NCBI RefSeq assembly: GCF_001050235.1
Contig: NZ_DF967972.1
Span: forward strand, 1-64,000
Source of the DNA: Longilinea arvoryzae
Lineage (GTDB): Bacteria > Chloroflexota > Anaerolineae > Anaerolineales > Anaerolineaceae
DNA length: 64,000 nucleotides
Reading direction: 5' to 3'
Part shown: piece by piece, positions 19,492-28,234 of the stretch
Layout of the letters: the number at the start of each line of letters is the position of its first letter
How positions within the stretch are numbered: the first letter of the stretch is position 1
The notes under the pieces: model-generated
Told to the model about the DNA's origin: nothing
The model's database searches: none
The model's input: only the letters and a program-made list of their open reading frames with translations
Program-made: the position numbers and the translations under genes

Positions 19492-20448
19492 TTAAACGTA
19501 CAACCAGCATTTGACCAGATGGCCTTCTTTATTGACCACCGGCGGCTCTTCATCGCATTTCCCAAAGCGCAACGGGCAGCGATCTTTAAAGCGGCAGCCT
19601 GTCGGCAGGAAGAGCAGGCTTGGCGGTTGGCCGACGATGAAATCCGGCTCTTTGTCGCCCCGCAGGCGGGGGACGCTGGCCATCAACTTGCGCGAATAGG
19701 GATGCAGCGGTTCATGGAAGAAGCGCATCGCATCGCACACTTCGACGATCTGTCCTGCATACATGACGGCCACTTTATTGGCCAGTTCGCTCGAGGTGGC
19801 GATGTCATGCGTGATCAGGATATAGCTGGTTTCCATTTCCTTCTTGATCCGCTTGAGAACGTTGAAGATGTTAGCCTGAGTCAACACATCCAGCGCTGAA
19901 GTCGGTTCATCCAGAATGATCAGATCCGGCGTGGTGACCAGGGACATGGCGATCGCCGAGCGTTGGCGCATGCCGCCGGAGAGTTCGAACGCATAGCGCT
20001 CCAGGAACTCCTCGGGCACACCCACCAGGTCGAACATCTTCCGCGCCTGCTCCATGGCCTTTTCTTTGGAAATTCCAGCGTGAACCATCAACGGCTCGGC
20101 CACCTGCTCGCCCACGCGCAGTACCGGGTTGAGCGAGTTCATGGCTGCCTGGGGCACCAGGGACATTTGCTGCCAGCGAACATTGCGCCGGAACTCTTCG
20201 TCGTTCAGCGCCATCACGTCGTTGCCGTTCAAAAACACTTTACCGGAATAGGCCTGCACGTTGCGGGGCAACAGGCGCAGCAGCGCTTTCGCCAGGGATG
20301 TTTTTCCACAACCCGATTCGCCCAGGACGACCACGGCTTCGTTATGGTTCAATTCGAAATTGACCCCATCCACTGCTTTGACAGCGCCGCGCTCGGTGCG
20401 AAAGTGCAAAACCAGGTTTTCGATACGTAAGAGTTGATTGTCAGCCAT
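19492..20448 (-). CDS. Oligopeptide-type ABC transporter ATPase (OppD-like), system 1
   Basis: The 318-residue ATPase has Walker A (GESGCGKTS), signature (LSGGMRQR), Walker B (LIILDEP) and THD switch. The C-terminal oligo_HPY region (GCRFKDRCPLRFGKC) has the conserved cysteines. OppD and OppF homologues normally form a heterodimer, which fits the adjacent gene. It starts four bases after the permease stop. Family membership is firm; the transported substrate is unknown. Confidence 0.93.
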   Translation of the reverse strand: MADNQLLRIENLVLHFRTERGAVKAVDGVNFELNHNEAVVVLGESGCGKTSLAKALLRLLPRNVQAYSGKVFLNGNDVMALNDEEFRRNVRWQQMSLVPQAAMNSLNPVLRVGEQVAEPLMVHAGISKEKAMEQARKMFDLVGVPEEFLERYAFELSGGMRQRSAIAMSLVTTPDLIILDEPTSALDVLTQANIFNVLKRIKKEMETSYILITHDIATSSELANKVAVMYAGQIVEVCDAMRFFHEPLHPYSRKLMASVPRLRGDKEPDFIVGQPPSLLFLPTGCRFKDRCPLRFGKCDEEPPVVNKEGHLVKCWLYV

Positions 20449-20452
20449 AGGT

Positions 20453-21802
20453 TTACAGGCCTCTCAGTTTCGGGTTGAAGATACGGTCGAGAGCAAAGCC
20501 CACTGCCGCAAAGCCCAAACCGGTGAACATCAACAGGACGGCCGGCTCGAGGATCCAATAGTAGAGTCCTTTGTAAAGCGCGCCGTTGCGTTCAGCATCG
20601 TTGATCATCTTGCCCCAGGTGGGCAATACTGGATCGCCCAGGCCTAGAATGGCCAGGGATGCCTCGAGGAACACGTAGGATGGTACCGAGGAAACTAACG
20701 CGGGAATAAGCAGCGGGATGATGCGCGGCATCAAATACTGGAAGATGATGCGGGTATTGCTGGCGCCGTACGCCTTGGCTGCTTCGATATAGGTAGATTC
20801 TTTGACCTGCATGAACATGGCGCGGTAGGATTTGATCGAGCTGGTGAAAATGCTCAACGCCACCGTCACGCCCAGAATGAGCCAGATGCTCCGGCTATAG
20901 AACGTGCCCACCATAATCAAGATCGCCAGGAAAGGCAGCACCATGTTGATTTCGGTAATCCGCTGGATTAAAGCATCGATCCAACCGCCGTACCAGGCGC
21001 CGACTGCCGAGATGATCATGGTCAGCACTGCCGTGAACACAGCCGCCAGCAGACCGAAGGCCAGCGCAATGGGCGTGCCCCACAACAGTGAAATGCCCAG
21101 ATCGCGCCGCTGATGGTCTGTTCCGGCCCAGCCAGCCACCTGGCCGTGCATCACGAATTCAGCGTTGATATCCGAATCTTTTTCGAACGCCACACCCTGA
21201 ATGAGAAGCTGGTAGGTGCCCTTCAATGTGACGGGCGGATCGGATTTCGGCACAGAGAACAACCCCTTCATGGCGTCTTCCGTTTTCAGGCGTTTGAGCA
21301 GTTTTTCATCCTGAGAGAAACGGAAGGTCTGCTTTGCGTTGATGCCAAAATCGTCGATCCGGATTTTACGCTCATCCGGCGTAATCAGATAAACCGAGAC
21401 GAAGGGCGGTTTTTCGGCATACGTAGACGTGAAGTAGATCATCAGGTCTTGCGGATAACCGTCGTAGTTGTAATCGAAGGAGTAGGTGAATTCGATGGAG
21501 GAAGTGTTCTGCTCGCCAACGGTCACCGTTTTCGTCATCATGCCTTTTCCATCGCCCGATTTGACGGCGAAGGAAACCGGCTGCTTCTTCTCGGTAAACC
21601 AGTTGTACCAGATGGGAGGCGCGAACTTGGGATTCTGGTACCAGACGTCTTCTCCGCCGCGCCACAGGCGAACGGCTTCGGCGTAGGGAATTTTGATCAG
21701 TGCATAAGCCGCCAGAACGATCAACAAAAAAATGATGATCGAACCCGCTATCGCCGAGGGGTAATGCGCAATATCGCGAAAAAAGTTCTTAAGCTTTTTC
21801 AT
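20453..21802 (-). CDS. ABC permease (OppC-like) with a large extracytoplasmic insert, system 1
   Basis: The 449-residue permease has a first membrane helix (about 15-36), then about 170 mostly soluble residues outside the membrane, then the usual BPD_transp_1 core with five helices (about 235-440). The EAA loop is visible (STYIEAAKAYGASNTRIIFQYLMPRI). Ordinary OppC proteins are about 300 residues, so the insert between helices 1 and 2 is unusual in size. It may contact the equally atypical binding protein. The gene ends four bases before the OppD-like start. Confidence 0.88.
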   Translation of the reverse strand: MKKLKNFFRDIAHYPSAIAGSIIIFLLIVLAAYALIKIPYAEAVRLWRGGEDVWYQNPKFAPPIWYNWFTEKKQPVSFAVKSGDGKGMMTKTVTVGEQNTSSIEFTYSFDYNYDGYPQDLMIYFTSTYAEKPPFVSVYLITPDERKIRIDDFGINAKQTFRFSQDEKLLKRLKTEDAMKGLFSVPKSDPPVTLKGTYQLLIQGVAFEKDSDINAEFVMHGQVAGWAGTDHQRRDLGISLLWGTPIALAFGLLAAVFTAVLTMIISAVGAWYGGWIDALIQRITEINMVLPFLAILIMVGTFYSRSIWLILGVTVALSIFTSSIKSYRAMFMQVKESTYIEAAKAYGASNTRIIFQYLMPRIIPLLIPALVSSVPSYVFLEASLAILGLGDPVLPTWGKMINDAERNGALYKGLYYWILEPAVLLMFTGLGFAAVGFALDRIFNPKLRGL

Positions 21803-21804
21803 AA

Positions 21805-22926
21805 TTAGCGTCCCCCACCCACTTTTACGCGCGGATCAACCAGCGCATAAACAAAATCAAGGATGAAAACCGTGATCGCCAGCAGGTAGGCATAGATAAT
21901 GGTCGAACCCACAATCACCGAGGTCTCGTACAAACCAATCGCGGTGTACAATGTGCGGCCCAGACCAGGCCACAGAAATATCGTTTCGGTGATGGTAGCG
22001 CCTGTCCACAGGGTGATCACCAGCAGGGCGAAATTGGTGATGATGGTGGGCAGCGTGGGGCGCAAAATGTAGCGGCGCTCGATATCGCGGGATGACAGGC
22101 CTTTCGCCTTAGCCATGTCCACGTAATCTTCACTGGAATAGATCAAGAAGAACGTTCGCCAGTTATAGATGCTGAGGAACAGCGAACTGATGATCAACGA
22201 AAAACCGGGCAGGATCAAATGCCGGAGCAAACTAACCAGATATGCTCCGGTCGTGTTGGGGGGCGGCGAATCCACCATCCCACCAAACGGCAGAATTCTG
22301 AGAACCGCGGCAAAAATCAAGATGAAAAAGATGCCGTAGAACCAGGGTGGCACGGATGAAGTTGGAGATAATGCAATGACGATTTTATCCCAGAAACTGC
22401 CATAATTACGCGATAGGACCAATGCGATGAAAACACTGCCGAAAAACAGGAAAAGCTGTGATGTCCCCATCAAGAGAAGCGTGGCGGGCAGGCGCTCGAG
22501 GATGATCAATCGAACCGAACGCGAACCGCTGTCGCTGGACATGTTCACAGCTGTACCCAGTTCCAGGCGCAAGGAATTCAAGAGGAATGTAAAGGAACGG
22601 ACTACGAAAGGTTGATCCAACCCCATGCGTTTTTCTTGCAGGGCGATCATTTCATCTTGCATTTTCTTGCGTACATCTGCCGTCATCGGTGATTTTGATG
22701 CGATGGCAGCAACCTGCGCAGTTACGCTTTCGCGGATACTGTTCTTCTGAATCTCATCGACCTTGCCACCCATGTTGGCAATCAATATGGTGAGGTAAAG
22801 GCCAATCACCACAGTGACGAATAAGATCAACAAACGAACACCCGCATAACGCATCACCCGGGTAAAGGTGGATGTGGAGGTTGTTCGTTTCTTTGCTCCC
22901 TCGGCTGTCCGGAGTACTGTTGCCAT
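21805..22926 (-). CDS. ABC permease (OppB-like), system 1
   Basis: The 373-residue permease has a basic cytosolic N-terminus, a first helix (about 29-50), an outside region of about 75 residues, then the permease core with five helices. The EAA loop is SEDYVDMAKAKGLSSRDIERRYILRP. The C-terminal YALVDPRVKVGGGR is typical of OppB/DppB. It is the first permease after the binding protein gene, from which it is separated by a strong hairpin. The next permease starts two bases after its stop. Confidence 0.9.
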   Translation of the reverse strand: MATVLRTAEGAKKRTTSTSTFTRVMRYAGVRLLILFVTVVIGLYLTILIANMGGKVDEIQKNSIRESVTAQVAAIASKSPMTADVRKKMQDEMIALQEKRMGLDQPFVVRSFTFLLNSLRLELGTAVNMSSDSGSRSVRLIILERLPATLLLMGTSQLFLFFGSVFIALVLSRNYGSFWDKIVIALSPTSSVPPWFYGIFFILIFAAVLRILPFGGMVDSPPPNTTGAYLVSLLRHLILPGFSLIISSLFLSIYNWRTFFLIYSSEDYVDMAKAKGLSSRDIERRYILRPTLPTIITNFALLVITLWTGATITETIFLWPGLGRTLYTAIGLYETSVIVGSTIIYAYLLAITVFILDFVYALVDPRVKVGGGR

Positions 22927-22948
22927 ATCCTGTCCTCGCTAGTAGGAT

Positions 22949-22982
22949 GGATAGGGGCAAGGTTTTGCCCTTGCCCCTATCC
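22949..22982 (-). promoter_or_regulatory. Intercistronic hairpin between binding protein and permease genes, system 1
   Basis: A perfect 14-bp stem: GGATAGGGGCAAGG (22949-22962) pairs with 22969-22982 around a 6-base loop. No U-run follows on the minus strand, so it more likely protects the upstream message or attenuates partly than ends transcription. Confidence 0.7.
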
Positions 22983-23011
22983 CTTTCATTCCTTACTGAA
23001 AACCAACAGCC

Positions 23012-25582
23012 TTACGGCGCTGTAACGAATTCGATAGAGGTGAACGTCGGTTGGCTGACTACCAACGGAACCACCGCGACCTCGAGCTTGTTGGAACCAG
23101 CTTCGAGCTTGGAGGTGATTTCTGCGGGCAGAACGATCTGATACTGACCATCGGCTACAGCGGTAGCAGCTTCAACGGTCACGATTTCGTTCTTGGCGTT
23201 GTAGAGCAGGAACTTGACAGAGCTGATCTCGGATTGAGGATAGGGCTGATCTTTGAAGGTCACGAAGACATCAAAGGTGGCTGCCTCACCGGTCTTCACC
23301 TGGCCGGGGCCGTCCAGGGTTACATCGGCGATCTTGGGTTCAGCGTAGTTCGACCAGCGGTCCGCCAGATCAGGATAATCGGCGAAGTTCTTGAGAACCA
23401 GGCTCTTCTCGGTCAGATAGGCCTTGTCGAGATAGTACGGGCCGGTGCCGATCTTGAAGTGACCGTGCTCGCCGTACCAGGCCTTGAGAGCTTCGTAGCG
23501 GGCGACAGCTTCGTCAGCGGTCATGTACTGGCTCAGGGTCGGGGCATACGGGACGTACTTGTCGGCGATCGCCTTATCCAGGTACTTGGCCAGGATTTCG
23601 AGGCTCGGGCCACCGATGTCACTGGTCTGTTCGATCTTGGCCGCGATGGCCTTGTCGGCAGAGTAGGCCAGCTCACCATTGGCTTCCGCCAGGTTGGCGA
23701 CGGCGATGAAGTCCCAGTTGGACTCTTCGACGTTGTTGGCGTAGTTCGGCCAGAGCGCCGGGATGCACAGTTCAGCATCCAGGCTGTAGAGATCGCTGTA
23801 GTAATCGACAACCAACGGATCGACCGAGACGATCTTCATACCCTTGAAGGCGGACATGAAGACATCGTAGATCGGAACCGACTGTTCGTCATAGATCGCG
23901 CTGTCCTGTTTGGCGCGGTCGAAGCTCATGATCATCGACATGACGAAATCGGACACCGACAGGTTCTGGCCATCGTGCCATTTGACGGTCTTGAACATGT
24001 CAGCCGGATAGGTCATGGTGACTTTGGTATTCGCAGTCTGGCCATCGGGGAACTTGGTGTCGGCGGTGATGAAGGTCTGCGCCTTGGCATCCCAGTCAAC
24101 CCATACATCGCCAGGAACCTTGATTTCGGGCTCGAAGGACAGCGTTACCCAATCATAGGTCTTGGAAATGGGCAGGCCTTCCTTGGCAACCACATCCGCC
24201 TTCTCGAGGCGCATCGGCCAGACCAAACCGGTGAAGGGATCATACATGACATCAGCGCCGGAAATGGCGGTGATGGCGGCCTTGTCGAAGGTCCAGTTGC
24301 CACCCGCGACAGGGTTCCAGGGCTCGGCGAACATGTCCTGGGTCGCCCACTTCATCGTCCCGCCTTCTTTATCCTTGAAGCGCAGGGTGAACGGGAAGAT
24401 CTTGCCACTTTCGATACCGGCAGCCAAATCGGCGGTTGCGACAACGTCGTTGTTATACGGCGTGAAATTCTTGCCGTCGATCAGGAAGACCTGCAGGGAG
24501 TCCTGGAGTGAGAGCTCGAGGGCCTTGGCCATCATGTCATGGCGTTCCTGTTTGGTCTTGAAATCGGAAGCGTACAGGCGATCACCCAAAGTCTTGAATT
24601 CGGGATCCGAGACGTTTTCCAGGAAAGCCGGCAAACCCTGCTGGCTGGAGTTCAAGTACATTTCCTGGAAGATATTGCTCTGATCGCGATCGAGAACGGT
24701 GGCGGACCAGGCAGCGGTGTAGATGTGCCACTGGCCGTCTTTCGGTTCGGAACCGATCCAGATCGGGGAGGCTTCGGAACCCTTCTTGTACTGGCGATCG
24801 ACGGTGAAACCGAGGGTTTCCAACTGAGTGGAAACATAGTCGCCCATCGGGATACGGGTGCCGTCGGAGTCATTGCGGATGATGAAGATCAGGGTAACGG
24901 GAGAACCCTTATATTGCCACTTGCCATCGTCTCCCATCGTCGCGCCCAGGCCTTCCATCTCGGCGGTGATGACTTCTTTGGCCTTGTCCATGTTGTAAGC
25001 GTATTTGGCTTCCAATTCACGGGCAACGTCCGCCAGGTCGGCGTAATCAGGGAACTGGGTGGTGATGGCGAACCACTTGGGCAGCGCGCCGCCAGCGAAG
25101 ATTTCCTGATTCAAATAGTCACGATCAACAGCCCAGTTCATGGCTTCGCGAATCTTGCGATCGGAGAATGGGTTCAATCTTCCATCGTTGAATTCGGGAC
25201 CGGCAGGGTTGAAGAGCAGATCGTAATACAGGCCATTGTTGGTTGAATAGCTGAGGCCGGCTTCCTTGATGGCGGGCAGGTCAGCGGATGAAAGGCCAGC
25301 GGCGTAGATATCAATGGCGCCAGCTTTCAACTGAGTAACGGCGGATTCGGCGGTTACGACCGAGAAGTCGATTTCATCCAACCAACCACCATGCCGAGTT
25401 GTCGGGGCTACGGTCGGAGCTGCAGTTGGCTCAGCAGTGGGGGCTTCAGTGGCAACCGGTGCTGTAGTAGGCTCAGTGGTAGTCGGAGCCTCGGTTGCAG
25501 GAGTTGCCTGCGCGCACGCAGACAATACCATACTGGCGAGCAACAGGATGCTCACCACGAGCAACAACTTACTCTTCTTCAT
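23012..25582 (-). CDS. Circularly permuted family-5 solute-binding lipoprotein, system 1
   Basis: This 856-residue lipoprotein has a signal peptide with lipobox (VLSAC), a Thr/Pro linker, and a family-5 binding fold in permuted order. The part normally in the second half (WLDEIDFSVVTAESAVTQLKAG; SDRKIREAMNWAVDRDYL) comes first, at about 67-400. The part normally at the N-terminus (MKWATQDMFAEPWNPV; VKWHDGQNLSVSDFVMSM; GTGPYYLDK) follows at about 408-755. A C-terminal Ig-like domain is added at about 760-856. Typical family members are about 550 residues. The start is ATG at 25580-25582, with GGAGGAG six bases upstream; an earlier ATG would include this site. From memory, related Chloroflexota proteins share this order. 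It should capture the substrate for the two permeases downstream. Confidence 0.85.
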   Translation of the reverse strand: MKKSKLLLVVSILLLASMVLSACAQATPATEAPTTTEPTTAPVATEAPTAEPTAAPTVAPTTRHGGWLDEIDFSVVTAESAVTQLKAGAIDIYAAGLSSADLPAIKEAGLSYSTNNGLYYDLLFNPAGPEFNDGRLNPFSDRKIREAMNWAVDRDYLNQEIFAGGALPKWFAITTQFPDYADLADVARELEAKYAYNMDKAKEVITAEMEGLGATMGDDGKWQYKGSPVTLIFIIRNDSDGTRIPMGDYVSTQLETLGFTVDRQYKKGSEASPIWIGSEPKDGQWHIYTAAWSATVLDRDQSNIFQEMYLNSSQQGLPAFLENVSDPEFKTLGDRLYASDFKTKQERHDMMAKALELSLQDSLQVFLIDGKNFTPYNNDVVATADLAAGIESGKIFPFTLRFKDKEGGTMKWATQDMFAEPWNPVAGGNWTFDKAAITAISGADVMYDPFTGLVWPMRLEKADVVAKEGLPISKTYDWVTLSFEPEIKVPGDVWVDWDAKAQTFITADTKFPDGQTANTKVTMTYPADMFKTVKWHDGQNLSVSDFVMSMIMSFDRAKQDSAIYDEQSVPIYDVFMSAFKGMKIVSVDPLVVDYYSDLYSLDAELCIPALWPNYANNVEESNWDFIAVANLAEANGELAYSADKAIAAKIEQTSDIGGPSLEILAKYLDKAIADKYVPYAPTLSQYMTADEAVARYEALKAWYGEHGHFKIGTGPYYLDKAYLTEKSLVLKNFADYPDLADRWSNYAEPKIADVTLDGPGQVKTGEAATFDVFVTFKDQPYPQSEISSVKFLLYNAKNEIVTVEAATAVADGQYQIVLPAEITSKLEAGSNKLEVAVVPLVVSQPTFTSIEFVTAP

Positions 25583-25743
25583 GTCCTTCTCCTCCATAAG
25601 ATTAGATCCGGGACTTGTGGGTGCAAGAACTGCACATTGAGATTATTCGGCATCGGCGCCGCCGATTAGGGAAATTCAGGCCGCGACAAGGCCTACTTAT
25701 CTCTCCACGGGAAGATCAGCCGCAGGATTACGGCTGTACGAAA

Positions 25744-25772
25744 ATTAAAGCATAGAAAAAGGCGGAAGTCAA
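25744..25772 (-). promoter_or_regulatory. Sigma-70 promoter of the first Opp operon
   Basis: On the minus strand TTGACT (25767-25772) and TTTAAT (25744-25749) are separated by 17 bases. Predicted transcription would start near 25737, giving a 5' leader of about 155 bases that contains a small CAGCCG/CGGCTG hairpin but no terminator. Confidence 0.7.
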
Positions 25773-25785
25773 GAATACGGGAGAA

Positions 25786-25808
25786 TAGTCTATTTATAAA
25801 CTAGACTA
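25786..25808. promoter_or_regulatory. Palindrome just upstream of the Opp promoter, possible operator
   Basis: TAGTCTA (25786-25792) and TAGACTA (25802-25808) form a perfect 7-bp inverted repeat with a 9-base AT-rich spacer. It lies 13 bases upstream of the -35 element, a usual place for an activator. No regulator gene is nearby. Confidence 0.45.
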
Positions 25809-25836
25809 CTGTCTTATGATTAGTCATATATGAGAG

Positions 25837-25878
25837 GTGACAAAAGACGTATTCACTGCTGAAAACGTCTTTTGTCAC
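25837..25878 (-). terminator. Hairpin after the lone solute-binding protein gene
   Basis: GTGACAAAAGACG (25837-25849) pairs perfectly with 25866-25878 around a 16-base loop. It lies about 50 bases after the stop codon of the upstream gene on the minus strand. The U-rich part is inside the stem, so the terminator is plausible but not textbook. Confidence 0.6.
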
Positions 25879-25925
25879 ATAAAAATCCTTCTATTTCGGC
25901 AATGGGCAATGGATCGAGCAGAGCA

Positions 25926-27872
25926 TCAGGGCGTGCACGTCACACCATAATCATAACTTTCGACGCCCCAGAATTCATTCCGCGCGCTGACATCCAGGCT
26001 GAACCCGCAAAAATCAGGTCGGCTGACCGAAATCTTCAACCGGTACAGGAGCGGGATGACAGGTAAATCGGTGACGAATTTCTCCTGCACCGCGTGATGG
26101 GCCTGCAGACCTTCGGGCTGTTCGGGGTTGGCCAGTTCAGCGGCCCGGCAGGCTGCGTCATATTCTACGCTGCTGTAGCCGGTAATATTCGCGCCTACCC
26201 ACAGGTTCTGGGCATTGGGGATCTGGGGGGTGGTATATAAATAACACGGCGTGCCCTTGCCCGCCTGCCAGGCGAATTCGGCCAGGTCGAACTTGCGGCC
26301 GAACAAATCGCCATCCGGGCCTGCGGTGTACAACTGTTCTGGGCTCAGCGTGTTTATCTTGACCTCGATGCCACATTGCTTGAGCATGCCCGAGATCTTC
26401 TCGGCCATTTGCTGGCGCAAGCCAGCCTGGGTGGTCAAATAGGTTACGCTAAAGGGCGTTCCGGCTGGCGCGGTGCCCGTTCCATTGGCCTGCAATGGCG
26501 TTTCAGGATCACCGTCCTGATCCACCCAGCCCGCCTCAGCCAGCAGGCTGGCGGCTCTTTGCGGATCGTAGCCTTGAACGCTCAGATCGGTCGCCAGCCA
26601 TGGATGCGTGGGCGCCAAAAAACTGTTTGGCGCGGCGGATTGTCCCGCCATCAGGTCGGTATTGAGCGCTTCCCGGTTGATACATGCCGCCACCGCCTGG
26701 CGGACGCGCACATCGCTGAAGAAATCGGCCCGGTCGCTTTCGGGTTGGTAACCATCGTCATAGGAAGCCGGGACGATGCCGAAATCGAGATGTTCCCACT
26801 CCGGCCCCTGCCCGATGTAGGCTTTCAACTTGCCGCTGTTTTGCAATTCAAGCACCGCGCTGAGCTGATCCTCCAACAGCGTCGATTGGTCGATCAGGTC
26901 GCATTCACCGGTCAGCATTGCGGCCAGATCGGTATTCCCGTCCGCTGAGAGGAATCGATACGTCAGGGTGTCGAACTTGGGCAATCCCTCACCGGCGCGA
27001 AAATAGGCGGGGTTCTTCTTCAATGTGATGTGGTCGCCGGCTGTCCATTCATCGATGACGTAAGCGCCCCAGCCCAGAGGTTTGCGATTGGCGTCATCGC
27101 TGGTGAGCAGTTCAGCAGCACTGTGTCCTCCCCAGGCATGTTGCGGCAGCGGCTGCCAGAAATGATCGGCAAACCGGTGAGTGACGTACCCGGGTTTGCC
27201 CGTCCAGCGTACGGTCAGGTCATCCACGGCCTCGTAGGCTGCGGTGCGATCCGCCAGTGTTTTTGAAACCGGCGTGGCCGCATCGGAAGCGAGCTGGTAA
27301 GAAAACAATGAATCCTGGGCAGTCACTGCAGTACCGTCTGACCATTGCACGCCGTTGATGAGTTTGAAGGTAATTTGCAGGCTGTCCATCTGTAATTCGC
27401 TCTGCCCGTCCCATTCGATGGCGCAGCTCATATCGCGGCAGCCGCTCGGGAACACCTTTGCACCTTTTGCCAGCGTCACCAGATCGCCGTTGGCATCCAA
27501 CACCTCGTCTCCGGCTTTGACCGCCGCCGGTTGGTAGATGGCATCACCGTCGCTCAGGCTGGGGATCTTTTCCAGGATGACCGGCTGAGCCTCGAAATTG
27601 TGGGTGTCAACAGGCCCGTCATAAACGGCTTCCAACACGCTCCACGAACTTCGCGTTGTGCTGCCGTAGATGTACAGGCTTTGTGGTTCCTGGCCCAGGC
27701 AGATCGTCAGGCTGCGCGGTGGTTCCGGTGTGGCCGTCGGGGTTGGCAGCACCTCGGTGGCCGTTGGAGTGGGTGTCGGCAACCCCGCGGATTGGCAGGC
27801 CGCCAGAATCGCGCCGAGAAGGATCAATGCAAACAGTGGAATTATGTTTCGCGTGAAGTGAAAGCGTTTCAC
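25926..27872 (-). CDS. Family-5 solute-binding lipoprotein, canonical domain order
   Basis: The 648-residue protein has a lipoprotein signal (ILAAC) and a Thr/Pro linker, then a family-5 binding fold in the normal order: SLTICLGQEPQSLYIYG, then INGVQWSDGTAVTAQDSLFSY, then KPLGWGAYVIDEW, then DVRVRQAVAACINREAL and a C-terminal half. It has no permease or ATPase directly attached: it is followed by its own hairpin and a separate promoter for the next operon. It may serve one of the two Opp systems as an alternative binding protein. It is useful as an internal reference for the permuted proteins in the same window. Confidence 0.9.
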   Translation of the reverse strand: MKRFHFTRNIIPLFALILLGAILAACQSAGLPTPTPTATEVLPTPTATPEPPRSLTICLGQEPQSLYIYGSTTRSSWSVLEAVYDGPVDTHNFEAQPVILEKIPSLSDGDAIYQPAAVKAGDEVLDANGDLVTLAKGAKVFPSGCRDMSCAIEWDGQSELQMDSLQITFKLINGVQWSDGTAVTAQDSLFSYQLASDAATPVSKTLADRTAAYEAVDDLTVRWTGKPGYVTHRFADHFWQPLPQHAWGGHSAAELLTSDDANRKPLGWGAYVIDEWTAGDHITLKKNPAYFRAGEGLPKFDTLTYRFLSADGNTDLAAMLTGECDLIDQSTLLEDQLSAVLELQNSGKLKAYIGQGPEWEHLDFGIVPASYDDGYQPESDRADFFSDVRVRQAVAACINREALNTDLMAGQSAAPNSFLAPTHPWLATDLSVQGYDPQRAASLLAEAGWVDQDGDPETPLQANGTGTAPAGTPFSVTYLTTQAGLRQQMAEKISGMLKQCGIEVKINTLSPEQLYTAGPDGDLFGRKFDLAEFAWQAGKGTPCYLYTTPQIPNAQNLWVGANITGYSSVEYDAACRAAELANPEQPEGLQAHHAVQEKFVTDLPVIPLLYRLKISVSRPDFCGFSLDVSARNEFWGVESYDYGVTCTP

Positions 27873-28003
27873 GAATCTTCTCCAACTTTTTCCAGATTTG
27901 ATACCGAATGGAACCCGAATATCCTCCCCATTATACTTTTGAATCCGCCGGCTTTGCCGACTTGCAATCGGATTGCAGAATCCCGCCAGCCGGCTTCCAT
28001 CCC

Positions 28004-28031
28004 TTGACAGTACCCTCCGAACTCATACAAT
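28004..28031 (+). promoter_or_regulatory. Strong sigma-70 promoter of the ilvE leader
   Basis: TTGACA (28004-28009) and TACAAT (28026-28031) are separated by 16 bases. Transcription should start near 28037-28039, about 28 bases before the leader peptide ATG. Confidence 0.8.
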
Positions 28032-28065
28032 TGGGGAAATTTATCGTCGGATTCTCCCTCTTTTC

Positions 28066-28143
28066 ATGTACAACTCAAACGGCCTTATTCTTACCCTCCA
28101 TCTGGCTCTGCTTATTCCGAGCCTTTTTCAGCATGGGCGGTGA
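28066..28143 (+). CDS. Leu/Ile-rich leader peptide of the ilvE attenuator
   Basis: This 25-codon frame starts with MYNSNG and contains LILTLHLALLI at codons 7-17: six Leu and two Ile in eleven codons, seven Leu and two Ile in total. It ends with QHGR and TGA at 28141-28143. It lies between a strong promoter and an intrinsic terminator directly before ilvE, which makes branched-chain amino acids. The composition and position are those of an attenuation leader peptide, whose translation rate reports charged tRNA-Leu and tRNA-Ile. I see no clear ribosome-binding site (only CGGA 16 bases upstream), which is a weak point. There is no valine codon. Confidence 0.72.
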   Translation: MYNSNGLILTLHLALLIPSLFQHGR

Positions 28144-28212
28144 GTGCCAGGCCATTTCGGATCGCAGAAGGATCTACCCCACCAAATAACCGCCCTCCGG
28201 GCGGTTTTTTTA
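28135..28212 (+). promoter_or_regulatory. Attenuator: antiterminator segment plus intrinsic terminator before ilvE
   Basis: Terminator: AACCGCCC (28188-28195) pairs with GGGCGGTT (28199-28206), 3-base loop, followed by a T-run to 28211. Antiterminator: GGGCGGT at 28135-28141, which spans the leader stop codon, is an exact complement of ACCGCCC (28189-28195), the 5' arm of the terminator. A ribosome stalled on the Leu/Ile codons (28084-28116) would leave 28135-28141 free to pair and block the terminator. A ribosome reaching the stop codon would cover it and let termination occur. Confidence 0.75.
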
Positions 28213-28234
28213 TTCTGTTTATCGGAGGAGCCCC

